A DNA stretch of 64,000 nucleotides from Streptococcus sp. D7B5 (GCF_029691405.1 NZ_CP121467.1:1054001-1118000); one strand, 5' to 3'; counted from the first letter of the stretch, positions 37,762-49,389 are shown. The notes: generated by a model not told the origin, from the letters alone. Numbers and translations are program-made.

Positions 37762-38118
37762 CTAACCGCGACCAAAGGGTGACCGTACTGAAGCAAAGCG
37801 CCCCTGCTGGAGGAGTTCATTGTGAAGTGCGCGACGCACTTCCGTCTGACTCACGGCTTTCTTGGACTTCGCCTCGCGTTCAGCATATTTTTTCTTAATC
37901 GCAGCAATATTATGACCTTCAGAGATATAATCTTTGATTTCAAGCAGACGATCCATGTCATTCAACGAATACATGCGACGGTTCCCTTCGTTTCGATCAG
38001 GTTTGATCAACTCTTGATCTTCATAATAACGAATCTGACGCGCTGAGAGATCGGTCAATTTCATAACACTGCCGATAGGAAAAACAGCCATATTTCGGCG
38101 AAATTCTCTTTCCTTCAT
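37762..38118 (-). CDS. glnR: GlnR, MerR-family nitrogen repressor
   Basis: The 118-aa protein has a MerR winged helix (FPIGSVMKLTDLSARQIRYY ... NRRMYSLNDMDRL, residues 13-60), a short helix and a charged C-terminal tail (QQGRFASVRSPFGRG) like that known to interact with glutamine synthetase in other Firmicutes. It represses glnRA when glutamine is plentiful. A GlnR box and a good promoter lie upstream. AAGGA precedes ATG 38118. Confidence 0.96.
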   Translation of the reverse strand: MKEREFRRNMAVFPIGSVMKLTDLSARQIRYYEDQELIKPDRNEGNRRMYSLNDMDRLLEIKDYISEGHNIAAIKKKYAEREAKSKKAVSQTEVRRALHNELLQQGRFASVRSPFGRG

Positions 38119-38141
38119 TTACAATTTCCTTCTTCCTGTCT

Positions 38142-38170
38142 ATTATAGTCTAAAAAAAGACATACGTCAA
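38142..38170 (-). promoter_or_regulatory. glnRA promoter
   Basis: TTGACG (38165-38170) and TATAAT (38142-38147) on the minus strand with a 17-bp spacer. Confidence 0.85.
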
Positions 38171-38177
38171 CGAATAA

Positions 38178-38194
38178 TGTCATAAAATGTAACA
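38178..38194 (-). promoter_or_regulatory. GlnR operator
   Basis: TGTTA-N7-TGACA matches TGTNA-N7-TNACA. It lies just upstream of the -35 and touches the stop codon of the preceding gene. Confidence 0.88.
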
Positions 38195-38722
38195 TTATTT
38201 TCTTTTTTTCTCCCAAAAGAGTTTCAGTTGCTCAATATCATAATTTACAAGGATTGCGACAAAAACTCCCATAAATGTTTCAAATACACGTGCAAACACG
38301 TACAAAAATGTTTCTCCGCTCGGTATTGATAGGGTAATGATCAACATAGCCGCTACACCACCGATAACTCCTGCCTTGTTGTTCATGGCGACATTTGTCA
38401 TAATGGTTAACATGGTGCAAATCGGAACAACTAGTAAAGTTACCCAAAAGGCTCCATGAAATAAAGTGTTTAAGAGGAAAAAGACAAGGGCGTAAAAACC
38501 GCCAATACTATTTCCTAAGATACGCGAAGTTCCAAAATGGACGCTCTTATCAAAGCTCTCTCGTAAACTGAAGACTGCTGTCAATGCTCCGATTTGAAGC
38601 CCCTTCCAGCCAAAAAAACCAAAAATCAAGAGAACTATAAATACGGCAATCCCTGTTTTGAAGGTTCGCATACCAAGCTTGAACTGTGACTTATCAAATT
38701 TATATTTTTTAAAATAACTCAT
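38195..38722 (-). CDS. Aromatic acid exporter-like (ArAE/FUSC) small membrane protein
   Basis: The 175-aa protein has five or six hydrophobic helices (VFIVLLIFGFFGW, LVFFLLNTLFH, VTLLVVPICTMLTIM and others) with the family-typical TGIAVFI start and RILGNSIGG loop. It corresponds to the N-terminal membrane half of ArAE/FUSC proteins without a cytoplasmic domain. The transport substrate is unknown. In pneumococcus a similar gene sits directly between pgk and glnR; here two antigen I/II genes have been inserted on its pgk side. Confidence 0.8.
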   Translation of the reverse strand: MSYFKKYKFDKSQFKLGMRTFKTGIAVFIVLLIFGFFGWKGLQIGALTAVFSLRESFDKSVHFGTSRILGNSIGGFYALVFFLLNTLFHGAFWVTLLVVPICTMLTIMTNVAMNNKAGVIGGVAAMLIITLSIPSGETFLYVFARVFETFMGVFVAILVNYDIEQLKLFWEKKRK

Positions 38723-38809
38723 AATCTCAACTTTCTACTACCATTTTAACATAAATTAGTTGATTTTATGAGTGAAAATCAATAGGAAGCGTTTTTAATT
38801 TAGGGGTAC

Positions 38810-38838
38810 AAAAAAGAGGAAACAGAGTTCCTCTTTTC
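38810..38838 (-). terminator. Terminator of antigen I/II gene 1
   Basis: AAAAAGAGGAA and TTCCTCTTTT arms. The same hairpin ends gene 2 at 44628-44656. Confidence 0.88.
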
Positions 38839-38854
38839 TATTTAAATTCAGAGC

Positions 38855-41800
38855 TTAGTTGCTTTCATCTTCTTTCCGTTTCAACTGACCAAGTCCTAAA
38901 ACTCCTACTAAAGCTGCTAGACCAAGATATGGCATGTAGCTTGAATCATTTGTACCTGTTTGAGGTAGAGTAGGATTCCCTTTTGGATTTGGAGTAGGAG
39001 TTGTTGGCTCCTCTGGTTTCTTAGGTTCTGGCGTTGTCGTGCGAACTGTATTTGAAGCATAAGCAACTTTGTTCACAGTATTTACATAGGTATTTTCAAA
39101 GGTTCCGACAGCAATTCGTTTCATTTGAATATAAGTCTCAGCCTGGAATGGAGAATCCAACTGAATCTCTTGAAGGAATTCTTCCTTGAAGCGAATTGTA
39201 ATCATTCCCTTATCTTGATTATGTTCAACCTGTGTTTCAGCTGTTAAGTCTGTCCCTGCCTTAATAACACGACCGTCTTTCAATCGGATATCAACCTTGG
39301 CAAGAACTTTATAGTTTCCAGTGTATTGATCACCTTTTTGGTCATAATCATCTACAAAACTATAGTCATTCAAGTCCTCAGAATGATTTTGTGGAATCAA
39401 ACCACCGATTAAACGATAATTGAAGAACTGGTTCAACGGAATTGTTTGGCCATCAATATTGTCACTGCTTGGATCCATACTGATTGTCACATCTTTTTTC
39501 GGTGTGATTTTCGGTACGTTGTTGACAACTACTTCTGTAGCATAGCCATTTCCAAAATCAATTTGGTAGGCTTTGTTTTCATACTTACCACCCGTTTGAC
39601 CAAATTCAGGTTTAACTGTCATCGGATCTGTGATTAGCAATGATTTTCCTGCTGCTACATAGTTCTTGTAGAATTCAGCTGGATTATCAGCTGAGAAGAG
39701 TTGGAAAGCACCTTTAACAGTGATGTTTGCTTTCTTCAACAGATCTTGAACCTTCTTAGGCGCAGCTTCTAAACTATCAAATTGTTGAACACTGACACCT
39801 GGTACAAGATTGCCCTCTAGATCACGAATCTTAACCAATTCTGGTTGAAGGGTTAAGGCTTCTTCTGGATAATCATCCACATAGTAGAAACCATTTTGAA
39901 TCGCTTCTTTAGAAGATTTATCTCCCTTGTATTGGTCCAAATCCCATGTGAGTTCATAGTAGTTCGTTGAACCAGCTAGAACTTCTTTGCCATCAATATT
40001 CACACCTTGCTTGTTCTTGTTAACTTTCAAAGGCTTGATGTAGTTGTTATTTGGATTGTCAGGATCATTTGGTTTACCTGGAGTCGTTACACGAACAATG
40101 TTTGACTTGACACCGTAGGCGTCGTTGACTGTCAATGTAAAGTTATTCGTATAAGTCGCCCCATCATTCAAGACACGACCAACAACAGTTGGATATAGAG
40201 TCTCAAAGGACTTTGTCAAATCTGCATTGAAAGCAGCCAAGGTCTCCTCAGTAGCCTTAAAGGTTACAGTGTGACTAGCTTTATCATAGCTTGTTTCAAA
40301 ACCTTTGCTTGCAGCCTTGGTTGTTTCCAAATCAAACTGATAGCCAGTTGGAAGTGGATCTACCAATACAAACGAAGTTGTTTTTGGACGACCAGCTGTC
40401 AACGCTTCTGTTTTCAACTCAAACTTCACTACAGACTGCTTAGCAACGAGAGTACGATCGATATCTACTCCATCCTCATTTTTAATTTCTTTATTAATCT
40501 GAGGTTGTGCAAATAGACGATTGTAATGGAAGTGAACTGTTGGCACCGCTGGTGGTGTTGGCAACTGCTTAGGAGTTGGTGCTACCGGCGGAGTTGGCAA
40601 TGGATCATAGTTTGGCTCTTCTGGTTTTGATGGCTCTGGTTGATCTGGAGTTTTTACCGGTGGAGTTGGCTCATTTTCATAGCTTGGTGCTACTGGAGCT
40701 GGTTCCAATGGTTTCTCTGTCTCATATGTTGGCTCTTCTGGTTTTGATGGCTCCGGTTGATCTGGAGTTTTTACCGGTGGAGTTGGCTCATTTTCGTAGT
40801 TTGGTGCTACTGGTGCTGGCTCCAATGGCTTCTCTGTCTCATATGTTGGCTCTTCCGGTTTTGACGGCTCCGGTTGATCTGGAGTTTTTACCGGTGGAGT
40901 TGGCTCATTTTCGTAGTTTGGTGCTACTGGAGCTGGTTCCAATGGTTTCTCTGTCTCATACATTGGTTGAGTTGGAGCTGTTGGTGCAACAGGTTTCGTC
41001 GGAACCCCAATTGCATTAATGTTTGAATTGAAAGCAAACCAAATATTTCCACTTTTAGAAGAAGCCATATTAAAGCTAATCTCCGATTGAGTTATTTCAC
41101 CGACAATAGCTCCGTACCAATTATTTGGACTAGAGGTTGTATCCCATTCCGATGTATTCCAACGAGCGCCTAGCGATTTTTCTGCATTTGATGAATCTGC
41201 ATAAGCAGAGTTATTTTCATGAATCTTGATAGATGAACCAGAAATTGGAATATATCGACCGTTAAAGTTTCTAACACTTTCAATTGCATCTTTATCAATT
41301 GCCCCACTACCGTTACCTCTATTTAGAGATGAAAAATTAACTAATCCTCCTGTGAGATTCATAAGTTGACCTTCTTCATCATAAAACTTGACTTTTACAT
41401 TAATGTTTGTAGAAGTAAAATAATCATTATACCATGCTGTCACAGTTGGATCACTCGAGGCAAACATAGTCATTTTGGTTCCATCGTTAAAACCTGTTTC
41501 TTTTAATGTGTAAGTGTAAACTACTTTTGAAATTTTCTTACCATTAAAACTTGAATTTTTTAGACCAGTATAGGTAACATCGACTGGTTTATCCTTTTCT
41601 AATACAAGCTTTGCATAAGTGTTATTCGAATTGATTGCATTGAAATATGAATATGCTGTAGATTTTTTCCTATCAGGATTTGTTGGCGAAATCCCCCATG
41701 ATTTTACCAAAGCATCCAATTCCTGCTGCCCATATTGATGTACAGATGAATCAATTGTTCGTATTGCATTTGGTTCTGATTTAAAGTTCAACGATTGTGA

Positions 41801-43270
41801 TCTTGGTTCTGAAAGATAACCATCTTGTTTCTTTTTACTCTCCGCTTCTGCGAGTGCTGCAGTATAAGCTGCGAACTCTTTCTTATATTTGGCAAGATCT
41901 GCTTCATATTTAGCAACTTTAGCTTCGTATTCAGCTTTTGCGGCGGCATTGCGTTGCTTGATTTCGTCATTTTCAGCTTGGAGCGCTGCATTTTTTGCCT
42001 TGTTGTCTTCAACTGCCTTCTCGTAAGTTGCTTTTGCATCGGCATTAGCTTTTTGAACGCGAGCTAATTCCGTCTGGTATTCGGCTAGCTTAGCTTGGTA
42101 GTCTGCTTCATTGGTAGCATTTGCTCGCTTAACTGCCGCCAAATCTGCTTCGTATTTCTTCACCGCTGCGTCATAAGTCGATTTTGCAGTGGCGTTACGT
42201 TGCTTAATCGCCTCATTTTCAGCTTGAATGGCTGTATTTTTAGCTGTGTTTTCTTCAACAGCTTTTTCATAGGCTGCTTTTGCATCAGAATTAGCCTTTT
42301 GAACACGTGCCAATTCTGTCTGATAAGCTGCTAATTTAGCTTGATAATCAGCATCATTATCTTCTTTAGCTTTCTTAATAGCTGCAAGATCCGCTTCATA
42401 CTGCTTCATCGCTGCTTCATAATTCGCTTTTGCAGTTTCATTACGCTGTTTAATGGCTTCATTTTCAGCTTTAAGCGCTTCGTTTTTAGCTGTGTTTTCT
42501 TTTACTGCTTTATCATAAGCCTCTTTAGCTTCAGCATTAGCTTTTTGTACTCGAGCTAATTCTGTCTGGTAAGCTGAAAGTTTATTTTGATAATCCTGTT
42601 GACTATCTTCATTTGCTTTTTTGACAGTTGCTAAATCTTTTTGATATTGTGCTAGCTTAGCCTCATACTCTGCTTTAGCTGTTGCATTGGCAGTGTTGAT
42701 TTTTCCAACTTCTTCTTGATGACTTTTTAGATCTTTTTGATACTTGTCATCCGCTGCTTTGTTTTCAGCATTGATTTTATCTGTTTCAGCCTGATGAGCT
42801 GCGACTTCCTTTTTATATGCTTCAGTTGTTTTCTTTACTTCTTCAGCCTGTTTAGCATAGTCGCTTTTAATCTCATCTTGTTTTTGAGCATTCTCTGTAG
42901 CAGTTGTGGCTGTTCCTTTGTCTTTTGTTTCATCTTGAACTACCTTAACTCCTGCAGATTTTGCATCAGCAACTGCTTTATCCAAATCAGCTGATGATAC
43001 TTCTACTGGTAAAGCTGAGTCTTTAGAACCAGCCTTAGCTTGGCTTTCTTTGGCAACTTGACTCATTTCACCCTGAGCTTCAGGTAGATTTGTAGCTGGG
43101 TTCCCGGTACTTGTAACTTCAACCGCACTTGTGCTTGTTGTCTCTTTTACTTCATCAGCAAAAACTGCCTGATCTGCAAAAGCAATCAAAGCAGTCCCTA
43201 AAACAGCGCCACACAAAGTTTTTGCAACCTTGCTTTTACGAAATCCATAGACTTCTTTTCTATTTTTCAT
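38855..43270 (-). CDS. Antigen I/II family adhesin, copy 1 (SspA/B-like)
   Basis: The 1471-aa wall protein has a long signal peptide ([19 protein letters not shown], cut near VFA), about three 82-residue alanine-rich A repeats forming a helical stalk (about 145-455), a V region of about 280 residues, three 39-residue proline-rich P repeats ([20 protein letters not shown]) and C1-C3 domains with Lys-Asn isopeptide character. LPQTG, a membrane span and KRKEDESN end it. Antigen I/II proteins bind salivary gp340, collagen and partner bacteria. The C region holds the Porphyromonas gingivalis-binding BAR motif (39692-39772). The V head is shorter than, and unrelated in sequence to, that of copy 2, while the C-terminal half is nearly identical. 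Promoter TTGTAT/TAATAT. Confidence 0.95.
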   Translation of the reverse strand: MKNRKEVYGFRKSKVAKTLCGAVLGTALIAFADQAVFADEVKETTSTSAVEVTSTGNPATNLPEAQGEMSQVAKESQAKAGSKDSALPVEVSSADLDKAVADAKSAGVKVVQDETKDKGTATTATENAQKQDEIKSDYAKQAEEVKKTTEAYKKEVAAHQAETDKINAENKAADDKYQKDLKSHQEEVGKINTANATAKAEYEAKLAQYQKDLATVKKANEDSQQDYQNKLSAYQTELARVQKANAEAKEAYDKAVKENTAKNEALKAENEAIKQRNETAKANYEAAMKQYEADLAAIKKAKEDNDADYQAKLAAYQTELARVQKANSDAKAAYEKAVEENTAKNTAIQAENEAIKQRNATAKSTYDAAVKKYEADLAAVKRANATNEADYQAKLAEYQTELARVQKANADAKATYEKAVEDNKAKNAALQAENDEIKQRNAAAKAEYEAKVAKYEADLAKYKKEFAAYTAALAEAESKKKQDGYLSEPRSQSLNFKSEPNAIRTIDSSVHQYGQQELDALVKSWGISPTNPDRKKSTAYSYFNAINSNNTYAKLVLEKDKPVDVTYTGLKNSSFNGKKISKVVYTYTLKETGFNDGTKMTMFASSDPTVTAWYNDYFTSTNINVKVKFYDEEGQLMNLTGGLVNFSSLNRGNGSGAIDKDAIESVRNFNGRYIPISGSSIKIHENNSAYADSSNAEKSLGARWNTSEWDTTSSPNNWYGAIVGEITQSEISFNMASSKSGNIWFAFNSNINAIGVPTKPVAPTAPTQPMYETEKPLEPAPVAPNYENEPTPPVKTPDQPEPSKPEEPTYETEKPLEPAPVAPNYENEPTPPVKTPDQPEPSKPEEPTYETEKPLEPAPVAPSYENEPTPPVKTPDQPEPSKPEEPNYDPLPTPPVAPTPKQLPTPPAVPTVHFHYNRLFAQPQINKEIKNEDGVDIDRTLVAKQSVVKFELKTEALTAGRPKTTSFVLVDPLPTGYQFDLETTKAASKGFETSYDKASHTVTFKATEETLAAFNADLTKSFETLYPTVVGRVLNDGATYTNNFTLTVNDAYGVKSNIVRVTTPGKPNDPDNPNNNYIKPLKVNKNKQGVNIDGKEVLAGSTNYYELTWDLDQYKGDKSSKEAIQNGFYYVDDYPEEALTLQPELVKIRDLEGNLVPGVSVQQFDSLEAAPKKVQDLLKKANITVKGAFQLFSADNPAEFYKNYVAAGKSLLITDPMTVKPEFGQTGGKYENKAYQIDFGNGYATEVVVNNVPKITPKKDVTISMDPSSDNIDGQTIPLNQFFNYRLIGGLIPQNHSEDLNDYSFVDDYDQKGDQYTGNYKVLAKVDIRLKDGRVIKAGTDLTAETQVEHNQDKGMITIRFKEEFLQEIQLDSPFQAETYIQMKRIAVGTFENTYVNTVNKVAYASNTVRTTTPEPKKPEEPTTPTPNPKGNPTLPQTGTNDSSYMPYLGLAALVGVLGLGQLKRKEDESN
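39692..39772 (-). other. BAR (P. gingivalis adherence) motif, copy 1
   Basis: The 27-codon stretch beginning [12 protein letters not shown] and ending VKGAFQLFS matches, as I recall it, the SspB BAR peptide. It includes the KKVQDLLKK helix and the NITVK motif. Confidence 0.8.
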
Positions 43271-43310
43271 TATAAGTCATTTCCTTATCTAAATTTAGTC
43301 GTTACTTCTT

Positions 43311-43339
43311 ATATTAACACTTTACAAGGCAAGATACAA
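43311..43339 (-). promoter_or_regulatory. Promoter of antigen I/II gene 1
   Basis: TTGTAT (43334-43339) and TAATAT (43311-43316), 17-bp spacer, minus strand. Confidence 0.7.
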
Positions 43340-43393
43340 ATATTTACTCTTTTTTCTTTTTATTTATAGAAAAATTTCACCTATTTATAAATT

Positions 43394-43424
43394 AAAAAGA
43401 AGATGGTCACACCATCTTCTTTTA
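43394..43424 (-). terminator. Duplicated copy of the pgk terminator
   Basis: GAAGATGGT-CAC-ACCATCTTC, as at 49444-49474, but here no pgk precedes it. It is a scar of the duplication and may insulate gene 1 from the IS. Confidence 0.85.
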
Positions 43425-43441
43425 GTTAAACTATTTATTTT

Positions 43442-44627
43442 GGCTCTATAATATTTGTAGTGGGTAAATCCCCTATAGATATTATGGAGCCTATTTTGTT
43501 GTAGAAAAAAAGTCTCATATGACCTATAATGAAAAGCAACCAAACCATCATTAGAAAGAGCCATATGGAACAATTACATTTTATCACAAAACTACTCGAT
43601 ATCAAAGACCCTAATATCCAAATTATAGACATCATCAGTAAGGATACCCACAAGGAAATCATCGCTAAAATGTATTATGATGCTCCACTTTGTCCTGATT
43701 GCGGAAGCCAAATGAAGAAATATGACTTTCAAAAACCTTCTAAAATCCCTTACCTTGAAACGACTGGTATGCCTACTAGAATTCTCCTTAAAAAACGCCG
43801 TTTTAAGTGCTATCAGTGCTCTAAAATGATGGTCTCTGAGACTCCTATAGTCAAGAAAAATCACCAAATCCCTCGTATCATCAACCAAAAGATTGCCCAG
43901 AAGCTAATTGAAAAGACTTCTATGACTGGCATTGCCCATCAGCTGTCTATTTCAACTTCAACTGTCATTCGCAAACTCAATGACTTCCGTTTTAAGCATG
44001 ATTTTTCTCGTCTGCCTGAGATTATGTCCTGGGACGAGTATACCTTCACTAAGGGAAAGATGAGTTTTATTGCGCAAGATTTTGAAAAGCTCAATATCAT
44101 CACTGTTCTTGAGGGCAGAACACAAGCTATCAAGCGCTACTGGAAACTCATTCAACAGGATAGTCGTAAACTCAGTGATAAGCGTTTTTATCGCCCTACT
44201 TTTCGTATGCACTTAACCAATAAAGAAATCCTAGACAAGCTTTTGAGCTATTCAGAAGACTTGAAACACCACTATCATCTCCATCAACTCTTGCTTTTTC
44301 ACTTTCAGAATAAGGAACCAGAGAAATTTTTCGGACTCTTTGAAAACAATATAAAGAAGGTTCATTCTCTTTTTCAGACTGTCTTTAAAACATTTCTAAA
44401 GGACAAAGGGAAAATCGTCAATGTCCTTCAGTTATCCTATTCCAACGCAAAATTGGAAGCGACTAATAATCTCATCAAACTTATCAAACGCAATGCCTTT
44501 GGTTTTCGGAACTTTGAAAACTTCAAGAAGCGAATTTTCGTCGCTCTGAATATCAAAAAAGAAAGGACGAAATTTGTCCTTTCTCGAGCTTAGCTTTTCT
44601 TCAACCCACTACAGTTGACAACGAGCC
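43442..44627 (+). mobile_element. ISL3-family insertion sequence, IS1167-like, internally deleted
   Basis: The left end GGCTCTATAATATTTGTAGT and the right end (inverted GGCTCGTTGTCAACTGTAGT, ending 44627) share GGCTC and TGTAGTGGGT. The element is about 1.19 kb, shorter than the roughly 1.4 kb I recall for IS1167. The eight bases on each side (TTTATTTT and AAAAAAGA) do not match, so there is no target duplication. It sits exactly at the joint of the antigen I/II tandem duplication. Confidence 0.8.
43565..44593 (+). pseudogene. ISL3-family transposase with in-frame internal deletion
   Basis: The 342-aa product starts MEQLHFITKLLDIKD and has an N-terminal zinc ribbon (CPDCGSQ ... CYQCSKMM), a helix-turn-helix (ISTSTVIRKLNDF) and the ISL3 DDE domain. 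The first catalytic Asp is probably in MSWDEYTF. After VLEGRTQ the protein jumps straight to AIKRYWKLIQQD; in streptococcal ISL3 transposases I recall some 70-80 residues here containing the second catalytic Asp and the DRFHIVQH motif. The frame is kept, but the enzyme should be inactive. The C-terminal Glu region (SNAKLEATNNLIKLIKR) is intact. Confidence 0.75.
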
Positions 44628-44656
44628 AAAAAAGAGGAAACAGAGTTCCTCTTTTC
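44628..44656 (-). terminator. Terminator of antigen I/II gene 2
   Basis: Same hairpin as 38810-38838; it starts at the first base after the IS right end. Confidence 0.88.
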
Positions 44657-44673
44657 TATTTAACTTTTAGAGC

Positions 44674-47600
44674 TTACTTGCTTTCATCTTCTTTCCGTTT
44701 CAACTGACCAAGTCCTAAAACTCCTACTAAAGCTGCTAGACCAAGATATGGCATGTAGCTTGAATCATTTGTACCTGTTTGAGGTAGAGTAGGATTCCCT
44801 TTCGGATTTGGAGTAGGAGTTGTTGGCTCCTCTGGTTTCTTAGGTTCTGGCGTTGTCGTGCGAACTGTATTTGAAGCATAAGCAACTTTGTTCACAGTAT
44901 TTACATAGGTATTTTCAAAGGTTCCGACAGCAATTCGTTTCATTTGAATATAAGTCTCAGCCTGGAATGGAGAATCCAACTGAATCTCTTGAAGGAATTC
45001 TTCCTTGAAGCGAATTGTAATCATTCCCTTATCTTGATTATGTTCAACCTGTGTTTCAGCTGTTAAGTCTGTCCCTGCCTTAATAACACGACCGTCTTTC
45101 AATCGGATATCAACCTTGGCAAGAACTTTATAGTTTCCAGTGTATTGATCACCTTTTTGGTCATAATCATCTACAAAACTATAGTCATTCAAGTCCTCAG
45201 AATGATTTTGTGGAATCAAACCACCGATTAAACGATAATTGAAGTACTGGTTCAACGGAATGGTTTGACCATCGATATTGTCACTACTTGGATCCATACT
45301 GATTGTCACATCTTTTTTCGGTGTGATTTTCGGTACGTTGTTGACAACTACTTCTGTAGCATAACCATTTCCAAAATCAATTTGGTAAGCTTTGTTTTCA
45401 TACTTACCACCCGTTTGACCAAATTCAGGTTTAACTGTCATCGGATCTGTGATTAGCAATGATTTTCCTGCTGCTACATAGTTCTTGTAGAATTCGGCTG
45501 GATTATCAGCTGAGAAGAGTTGGAAAGCACCTTTAACAGTGATGTTTGCTTTCTTCAACAGATCTTGAACCTTCTTAGGCGCAGCTTCTAAACTATCAAA
45601 CTGTTGAACACTGATACCTGATACAAGATTGCCCTCTAGATCACGGATCTTAACCAATTCTGGTTGAAGGGTTAAGGCTTCTTCTGGATAATCATCCACA
45701 TAGTAGAAACCATTTTGAATCGCTTCTTTAGAAGATTTATCTCCCTTGTATTGGTCCAAATCCCATGTGAGTTCATAGTAGTTCGTTGAACCAGCTAGAA
45801 CTTCTTTGCCATCAATATTCACACCTTGCTTGTTCTTGTTAACTTTCAAAGGCTTGATGTAGTTGTTATTTGGATTGTCAGGATCATTTGGTTTACCTGG
45901 AGTCGTTACACGAACAATGTTTGACTTAACACCGTAGGCGTCGTTGACTGTCAATGTAAAGTTATTTGTATAAGTTGCCCCATCATTCAAGACACGACCA
46001 ACAACCGTTGGATAAAGAGTTTCAACAGGTTTAGTTAAATCAGCATTGTATGTTGCCAATGTCTCCTCAGTAGCCTTAAAGGTTACAGTGTGACTAGCTT
46101 TGTCATAGCTTGTTTCAAAACCTTTGCTTGCAGCCTTGGTTGCTTCCAAATCAAACTGATAGCCAGTTGGAAGTGGATCTACCAATACAAATGAAGTTGT
46201 TCTTGGACGCCCTGCAGTTAAAGCTTCTGTTTTCAACTCAAACTTCACTACAGACTGCTTAGCAACTAGAGTACGATCGATATCTACTCCATCCTCATTT
46301 TTAATTTCTTTATTAATCTGAGGTTGTGCAAAAAGACGATTGTAATGGAAGTGAACTGTTGGCACCGCTGGTGGTGTTGGCAACTGCTTAGGAGTTGGTG
46401 CTACCGGCGGAGTTGGCAATGGATCATAATTTGGCTCTTCTGGTTTTGATGGCTCTGGTTGATCTGGAGTTTTTACCGGTGGAGTTGGCTCATTTTCATA
46501 GCTTGGTGCTACTGGTGCTGGTTCCAATGGTTTCTCTGTTTCATATGTTGGCTCTTCCGGTTTTGACGGCTCCGGTTGATCTGGAGTTTTTACCGGTGGT
46601 GTTGGCTCATTTTCATATGTTGGTGCTACTGGTGCTGGTTCCAATGGTTTCTCTGTCTCATATGTTGGCTCTTCCGGTTTTGACGGCTCCGGTTGATCTG
46701 GAGTCTTAACTGGCGGAGTTGGCTCATTTTCATATGTTGGTACTACTGGTGCTGGCTCCAATGGTTTTTCCACTTCATAAGTAGGAGCTTGTGGTTCAGT
46801 TGGCGCTACTGGTGGAGTTGGTTTTTCCTTAGTAATTTTCGGAACGTTAACCGCACGAATCTTACCATTGAGTGAGTACCAAATGTTTGGTCTTTTACCT
46901 TCGGTATTATCTCTTCTAGGTACTTGAGGCATTTCCGCTACAGGCATCACATTAGTAGCAGACGTTGCACCAACCGTAATGTAATTATTAGGGCCTGACA
47001 TTCTAATAGCTCCTGCACCATACCAAGAGTTTGGTGCATCAGAGGAATCCCAACCAGAACCAGGTTGACTATTTTTATACATGGTCCAACGAGATCCACC
47101 TTCGCCTTGTTTAAAGTTCAAGGTTTCAGTAGCATAAATCATGCCATTCTTTTCACCGATGGATGAGCCAGAGATTTTAACAAACTTACCACTATAATCC
47201 TTGGCCATTTCAATAGAGTTGTGCTCACGGTTAAGTGAGGCTACAGAAAGAAGGGCGTTATCAAAATTAATTGGCTGATCATTTTCATCATAGAAGGTGA
47301 ATTCATTTTTAATGAAAAGCGAAGTATCTTTTTCTACTTGACCCGTATAGGCTGAAGCAAAGACTCCTAGAGTAGGGTCAGTAAAGATTCCCAACCAAAC
47401 TTTCCCACTAGGATTTTTAAATTGAGAAGAAGGATCTACAGTATATTTGTAAACAATCTTCGAAATCTTTTTACCGTTGTAGTAGGAATTTTGAAGGTTG
47501 GTATAAGTCGCTGTTACGCTTTGACCACGTTCTAGAAGAACAGATCCCCATTTAACTTCAGTTTTATTCCCTACATTGGTGGTCCAGTCAGATTTGTTAT

Positions 47601-49320
47601 TGATGTTCCCATACAATTCTACTGAAGAAGTAGTAGCACCGTTTTCCAAATTCTTGACATTCAGGTTGTCTAACTGAAGATTCTTTTTACCATACTGGTC
47701 TGTGTCTTTCTTAAAGGCTTCATCAACAGCTGCTGCTGTAAGAAGTTTTCCTTCTGTTTTGAGGTCAAGTTGAGCATTCGGTTCTAAATCATAAACCAAG
47801 CTCTGAGCAGATGGCTTAGACAAGTAACCATCTTGATCTTTTTTCTTTTCAAGTTCTACAAGTGCTGCCTTAATTTGGGCCTGCTCATCTTCATAAGCCT
47901 TCAACTTAGCCGGATACTCAGCCAACTCTTTCTTATATTTGGCAAGATCTGCTTCATATTTAGCTAATTTGGCTTCATAGTCAGTTTTAGCTGCGGCATT
48001 CCGTTGCTTGATTTCTTCGTTTTCAGCTTGGAGCGTTGCATTTTTTGCCTTGTTGTCTTCAACGGCCTTCTCATAAGCTGCTTTAGCATCAGCATTTGCC
48101 TTTTGAACGCGGGCTAGTTCTGTCTGGTATTCAGCTAGCTTAGCTTGGTAGTCAGCTTCACTGTCTTCGTTGGCTTTCTTTACTGCTGCCAAATCTGCTT
48201 CATATTGCTTCAACGCTGCTTCATAAGTCGCTTTAGCCGTCTCATTACGTTGCTTAATGGCTTCATTTTCAGCTTGAATGGCTGTATTTTTAGCTGTGTT
48301 TTCTTCAACAGCCTTCTCATAAGCTGCTTTAGCATCAGCATTTGCCTTTTGAACACGTGCCAGCTCTGCTTGGTAAGCTGCTAATTTGGCTTGGTAATCA
48401 GCATCATTATCTTCCTTAGCTTTTTTAATAGCCGCAAGATCTGCTTCATACTGCTTCATGGCAGCGTCATAGTTGGCTTTGGCTGTTGCATTGCGTTGCT
48501 TAATAGCTTTATTTTCAGCTTGGAGTGCACCATTTTTAGCAGTATTTTCCTTTACTGCTTTTTCATAAGCTGCTTTAGCTTCAGCATTTGCTTTTTGAAC
48601 ACGCGCCAATTCTGCTTGGTAAGCTGAAAGCTTGTTTTGATAATCAAGCTGACTGTCTTCATTAGCTTTTTGAACAGCTGCTAAGTCTTTTTGATATTGA
48701 GCTAGCTTCGCTTCATATTCTGCCTTTGCTGTCGCATTAGCAGTGTTGATTTTTTCAACCTCAGCTTGATGAGCTTTCAAATCTTCTTGATACTTATCTT
48801 CAGTAGCTTTGTTTTCAGCATTGATTTTATCTGTTTCAGCCTGATGAGCTGCGACTTCCTTTTTATATGCTTCAGTCGTTGTCTTTACTTCTTCAGACTG
48901 TTTAGCATAGTCGCTTTTAATTTCATCTTGTTTTTGAGCATTTTCTGTAGCAGTTGTAGCTGTTCCTTTGTCTTTTGTTCCATCTTGAACCACCTTAACT
49001 CCTGCAGATTTTGCATCAGCAACTGCTTTATCCAAATCAGCTGATGATACTTCTACTGGCAAAGCTGAGTCTTTAGAACCAGCCTTAGCTTGGCTTTCTT
49101 TGGCAACTTGGCTCATTTCACCCTGAGCTTCAGGTAGATTTGTGGCTGGGTTCCCTGTAGTAGCTACCTCAACTGTACTTGTACTAGTTGTCTCTGTAAC
49201 TTCATCAGCAAATACTCCTTTGTCTGCAAAAGCAATCAAAGCAGTTCCTAAAACAGCACCACACAACGTTTTCGCAACTTTGCTTTTACGAAATCCATAG
49301 ACTTCTTTTTTATTTTTCAT
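44674..49320 (-). CDS. Antigen I/II family adhesin, copy 2 (SspA/B-like)
   Basis: The 1548-aa protein has the same plan as copy 1: signal peptide, about three alanine-rich repeats, V region, three P repeats, C1-C3 domains and LPQTG. The V region (about residues 495-840) is longer and different, beginning [20 protein letters not shown] and including [14 protein letters not shown]; it is flanked by an extra helical piece ([19 protein letters not shown]). The C half holds a second BAR motif. V-region lectin-like heads determine ligand choice, so the two proteins probably bind different partners. This copy sits next to pgk. Its promoter hexamers (TTGCAT, TAGTAT) are weaker matches than those of copy 1, suggesting unequal expression. 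Confidence 0.95.
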   Translation of the reverse strand: MKNKKEVYGFRKSKVAKTLCGAVLGTALIAFADKGVFADEVTETTSTSTVEVATTGNPATNLPEAQGEMSQVAKESQAKAGSKDSALPVEVSSADLDKAVADAKSAGVKVVQDGTKDKGTATTATENAQKQDEIKSDYAKQSEEVKTTTEAYKKEVAAHQAETDKINAENKATEDKYQEDLKAHQAEVEKINTANATAKAEYEAKLAQYQKDLAAVQKANEDSQLDYQNKLSAYQAELARVQKANAEAKAAYEKAVKENTAKNGALQAENKAIKQRNATAKANYDAAMKQYEADLAAIKKAKEDNDADYQAKLAAYQAELARVQKANADAKAAYEKAVEENTAKNTAIQAENEAIKQRNETAKATYEAALKQYEADLAAVKKANEDSEADYQAKLAEYQTELARVQKANADAKAAYEKAVEDNKAKNATLQAENEEIKQRNAAAKTDYEAKLAKYEADLAKYKKELAEYPAKLKAYEDEQAQIKAALVELEKKKDQDGYLSKPSAQSLVYDLEPNAQLDLKTEGKLLTAAAVDEAFKKDTDQYGKKNLQLDNLNVKNLENGATTSSVELYGNINNKSDWTTNVGNKTEVKWGSVLLERGQSVTATYTNLQNSYYNGKKISKIVYKYTVDPSSQFKNPSGKVWLGIFTDPTLGVFASAYTGQVEKDTSLFIKNEFTFYDENDQPINFDNALLSVASLNREHNSIEMAKDYSGKFVKISGSSIGEKNGMIYATETLNFKQGEGGSRWTMYKNSQPGSGWDSSDAPNSWYGAGAIRMSGPNNYITVGATSATNVMPVAEMPQVPRRDNTEGKRPNIWYSLNGKIRAVNVPKITKEKPTPPVAPTEPQAPTYEVEKPLEPAPVVPTYENEPTPPVKTPDQPEPSKPEEPTYETEKPLEPAPVAPTYENEPTPPVKTPDQPEPSKPEEPTYETEKPLEPAPVAPSYENEPTPPVKTPDQPEPSKPEEPNYDPLPTPPVAPTPKQLPTPPAVPTVHFHYNRLFAQPQINKEIKNEDGVDIDRTLVAKQSVVKFELKTEALTAGRPRTTSFVLVDPLPTGYQFDLEATKAASKGFETSYDKASHTVTFKATEETLATYNADLTKPVETLYPTVVGRVLNDGATYTNNFTLTVNDAYGVKSNIVRVTTPGKPNDPDNPNNNYIKPLKVNKNKQGVNIDGKEVLAGSTNYYELTWDLDQYKGDKSSKEAIQNGFYYVDDYPEEALTLQPELVKIRDLEGNLVSGISVQQFDSLEAAPKKVQDLLKKANITVKGAFQLFSADNPAEFYKNYVAAGKSLLITDPMTVKPEFGQTGGKYENKAYQIDFGNGYATEVVVNNVPKITPKKDVTISMDPSSDNIDGQTIPLNQYFNYRLIGGLIPQNHSEDLNDYSFVDDYDQKGDQYTGNYKVLAKVDIRLKDGRVIKAGTDLTAETQVEHNQDKGMITIRFKEEFLQEIQLDSPFQAETYIQMKRIAVGTFENTYVNTVNKVAYASNTVRTTTPEPKKPEEPTTPTPNPKGNPTLPQTGTNDSSYMPYLGLAALVGVLGLGQLKRKEDESK
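45511..45591 (-). other. BAR (P. gingivalis adherence) motif, copy 2
   Basis: The same 27 codons as in copy 1, with identical translation over the motif. Confidence 0.8.
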
Positions 49321-49360
49321 TATAATCCTTTTCCTTATCTAAATTTAGTCGTTACTTTTT

Positions 49361-49389
49361 ATACTAGCACTTTACAAGGCAGGATGCAA
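49361..49389 (-). promoter_or_regulatory. Promoter of antigen I/II gene 2
   Basis: TTGCAT (49384-49389) and TAGTAT (49361-49366), 17-bp spacer. Both hexamers differ by one base from copy 1. Confidence 0.65.

Larger units (their letters stand above)
38810..43441 (-). repeat. Antigen I/II duplication unit 1
   Basis: The unit runs from the terminator through the gene and promoter to a copy of the pgk terminator and the last few bases of pgk (43431-43441 equals 49481-49491). The left IS inverted repeat begins at the very next base. Paired with 44628-49491. Confidence 0.85.

Noticed and set aside
43434..44635. Eight-bp target duplication expected for an ISL3 element
   Set aside because: The flanking octamers TTTATTTT and AAAAAAGA do not match.
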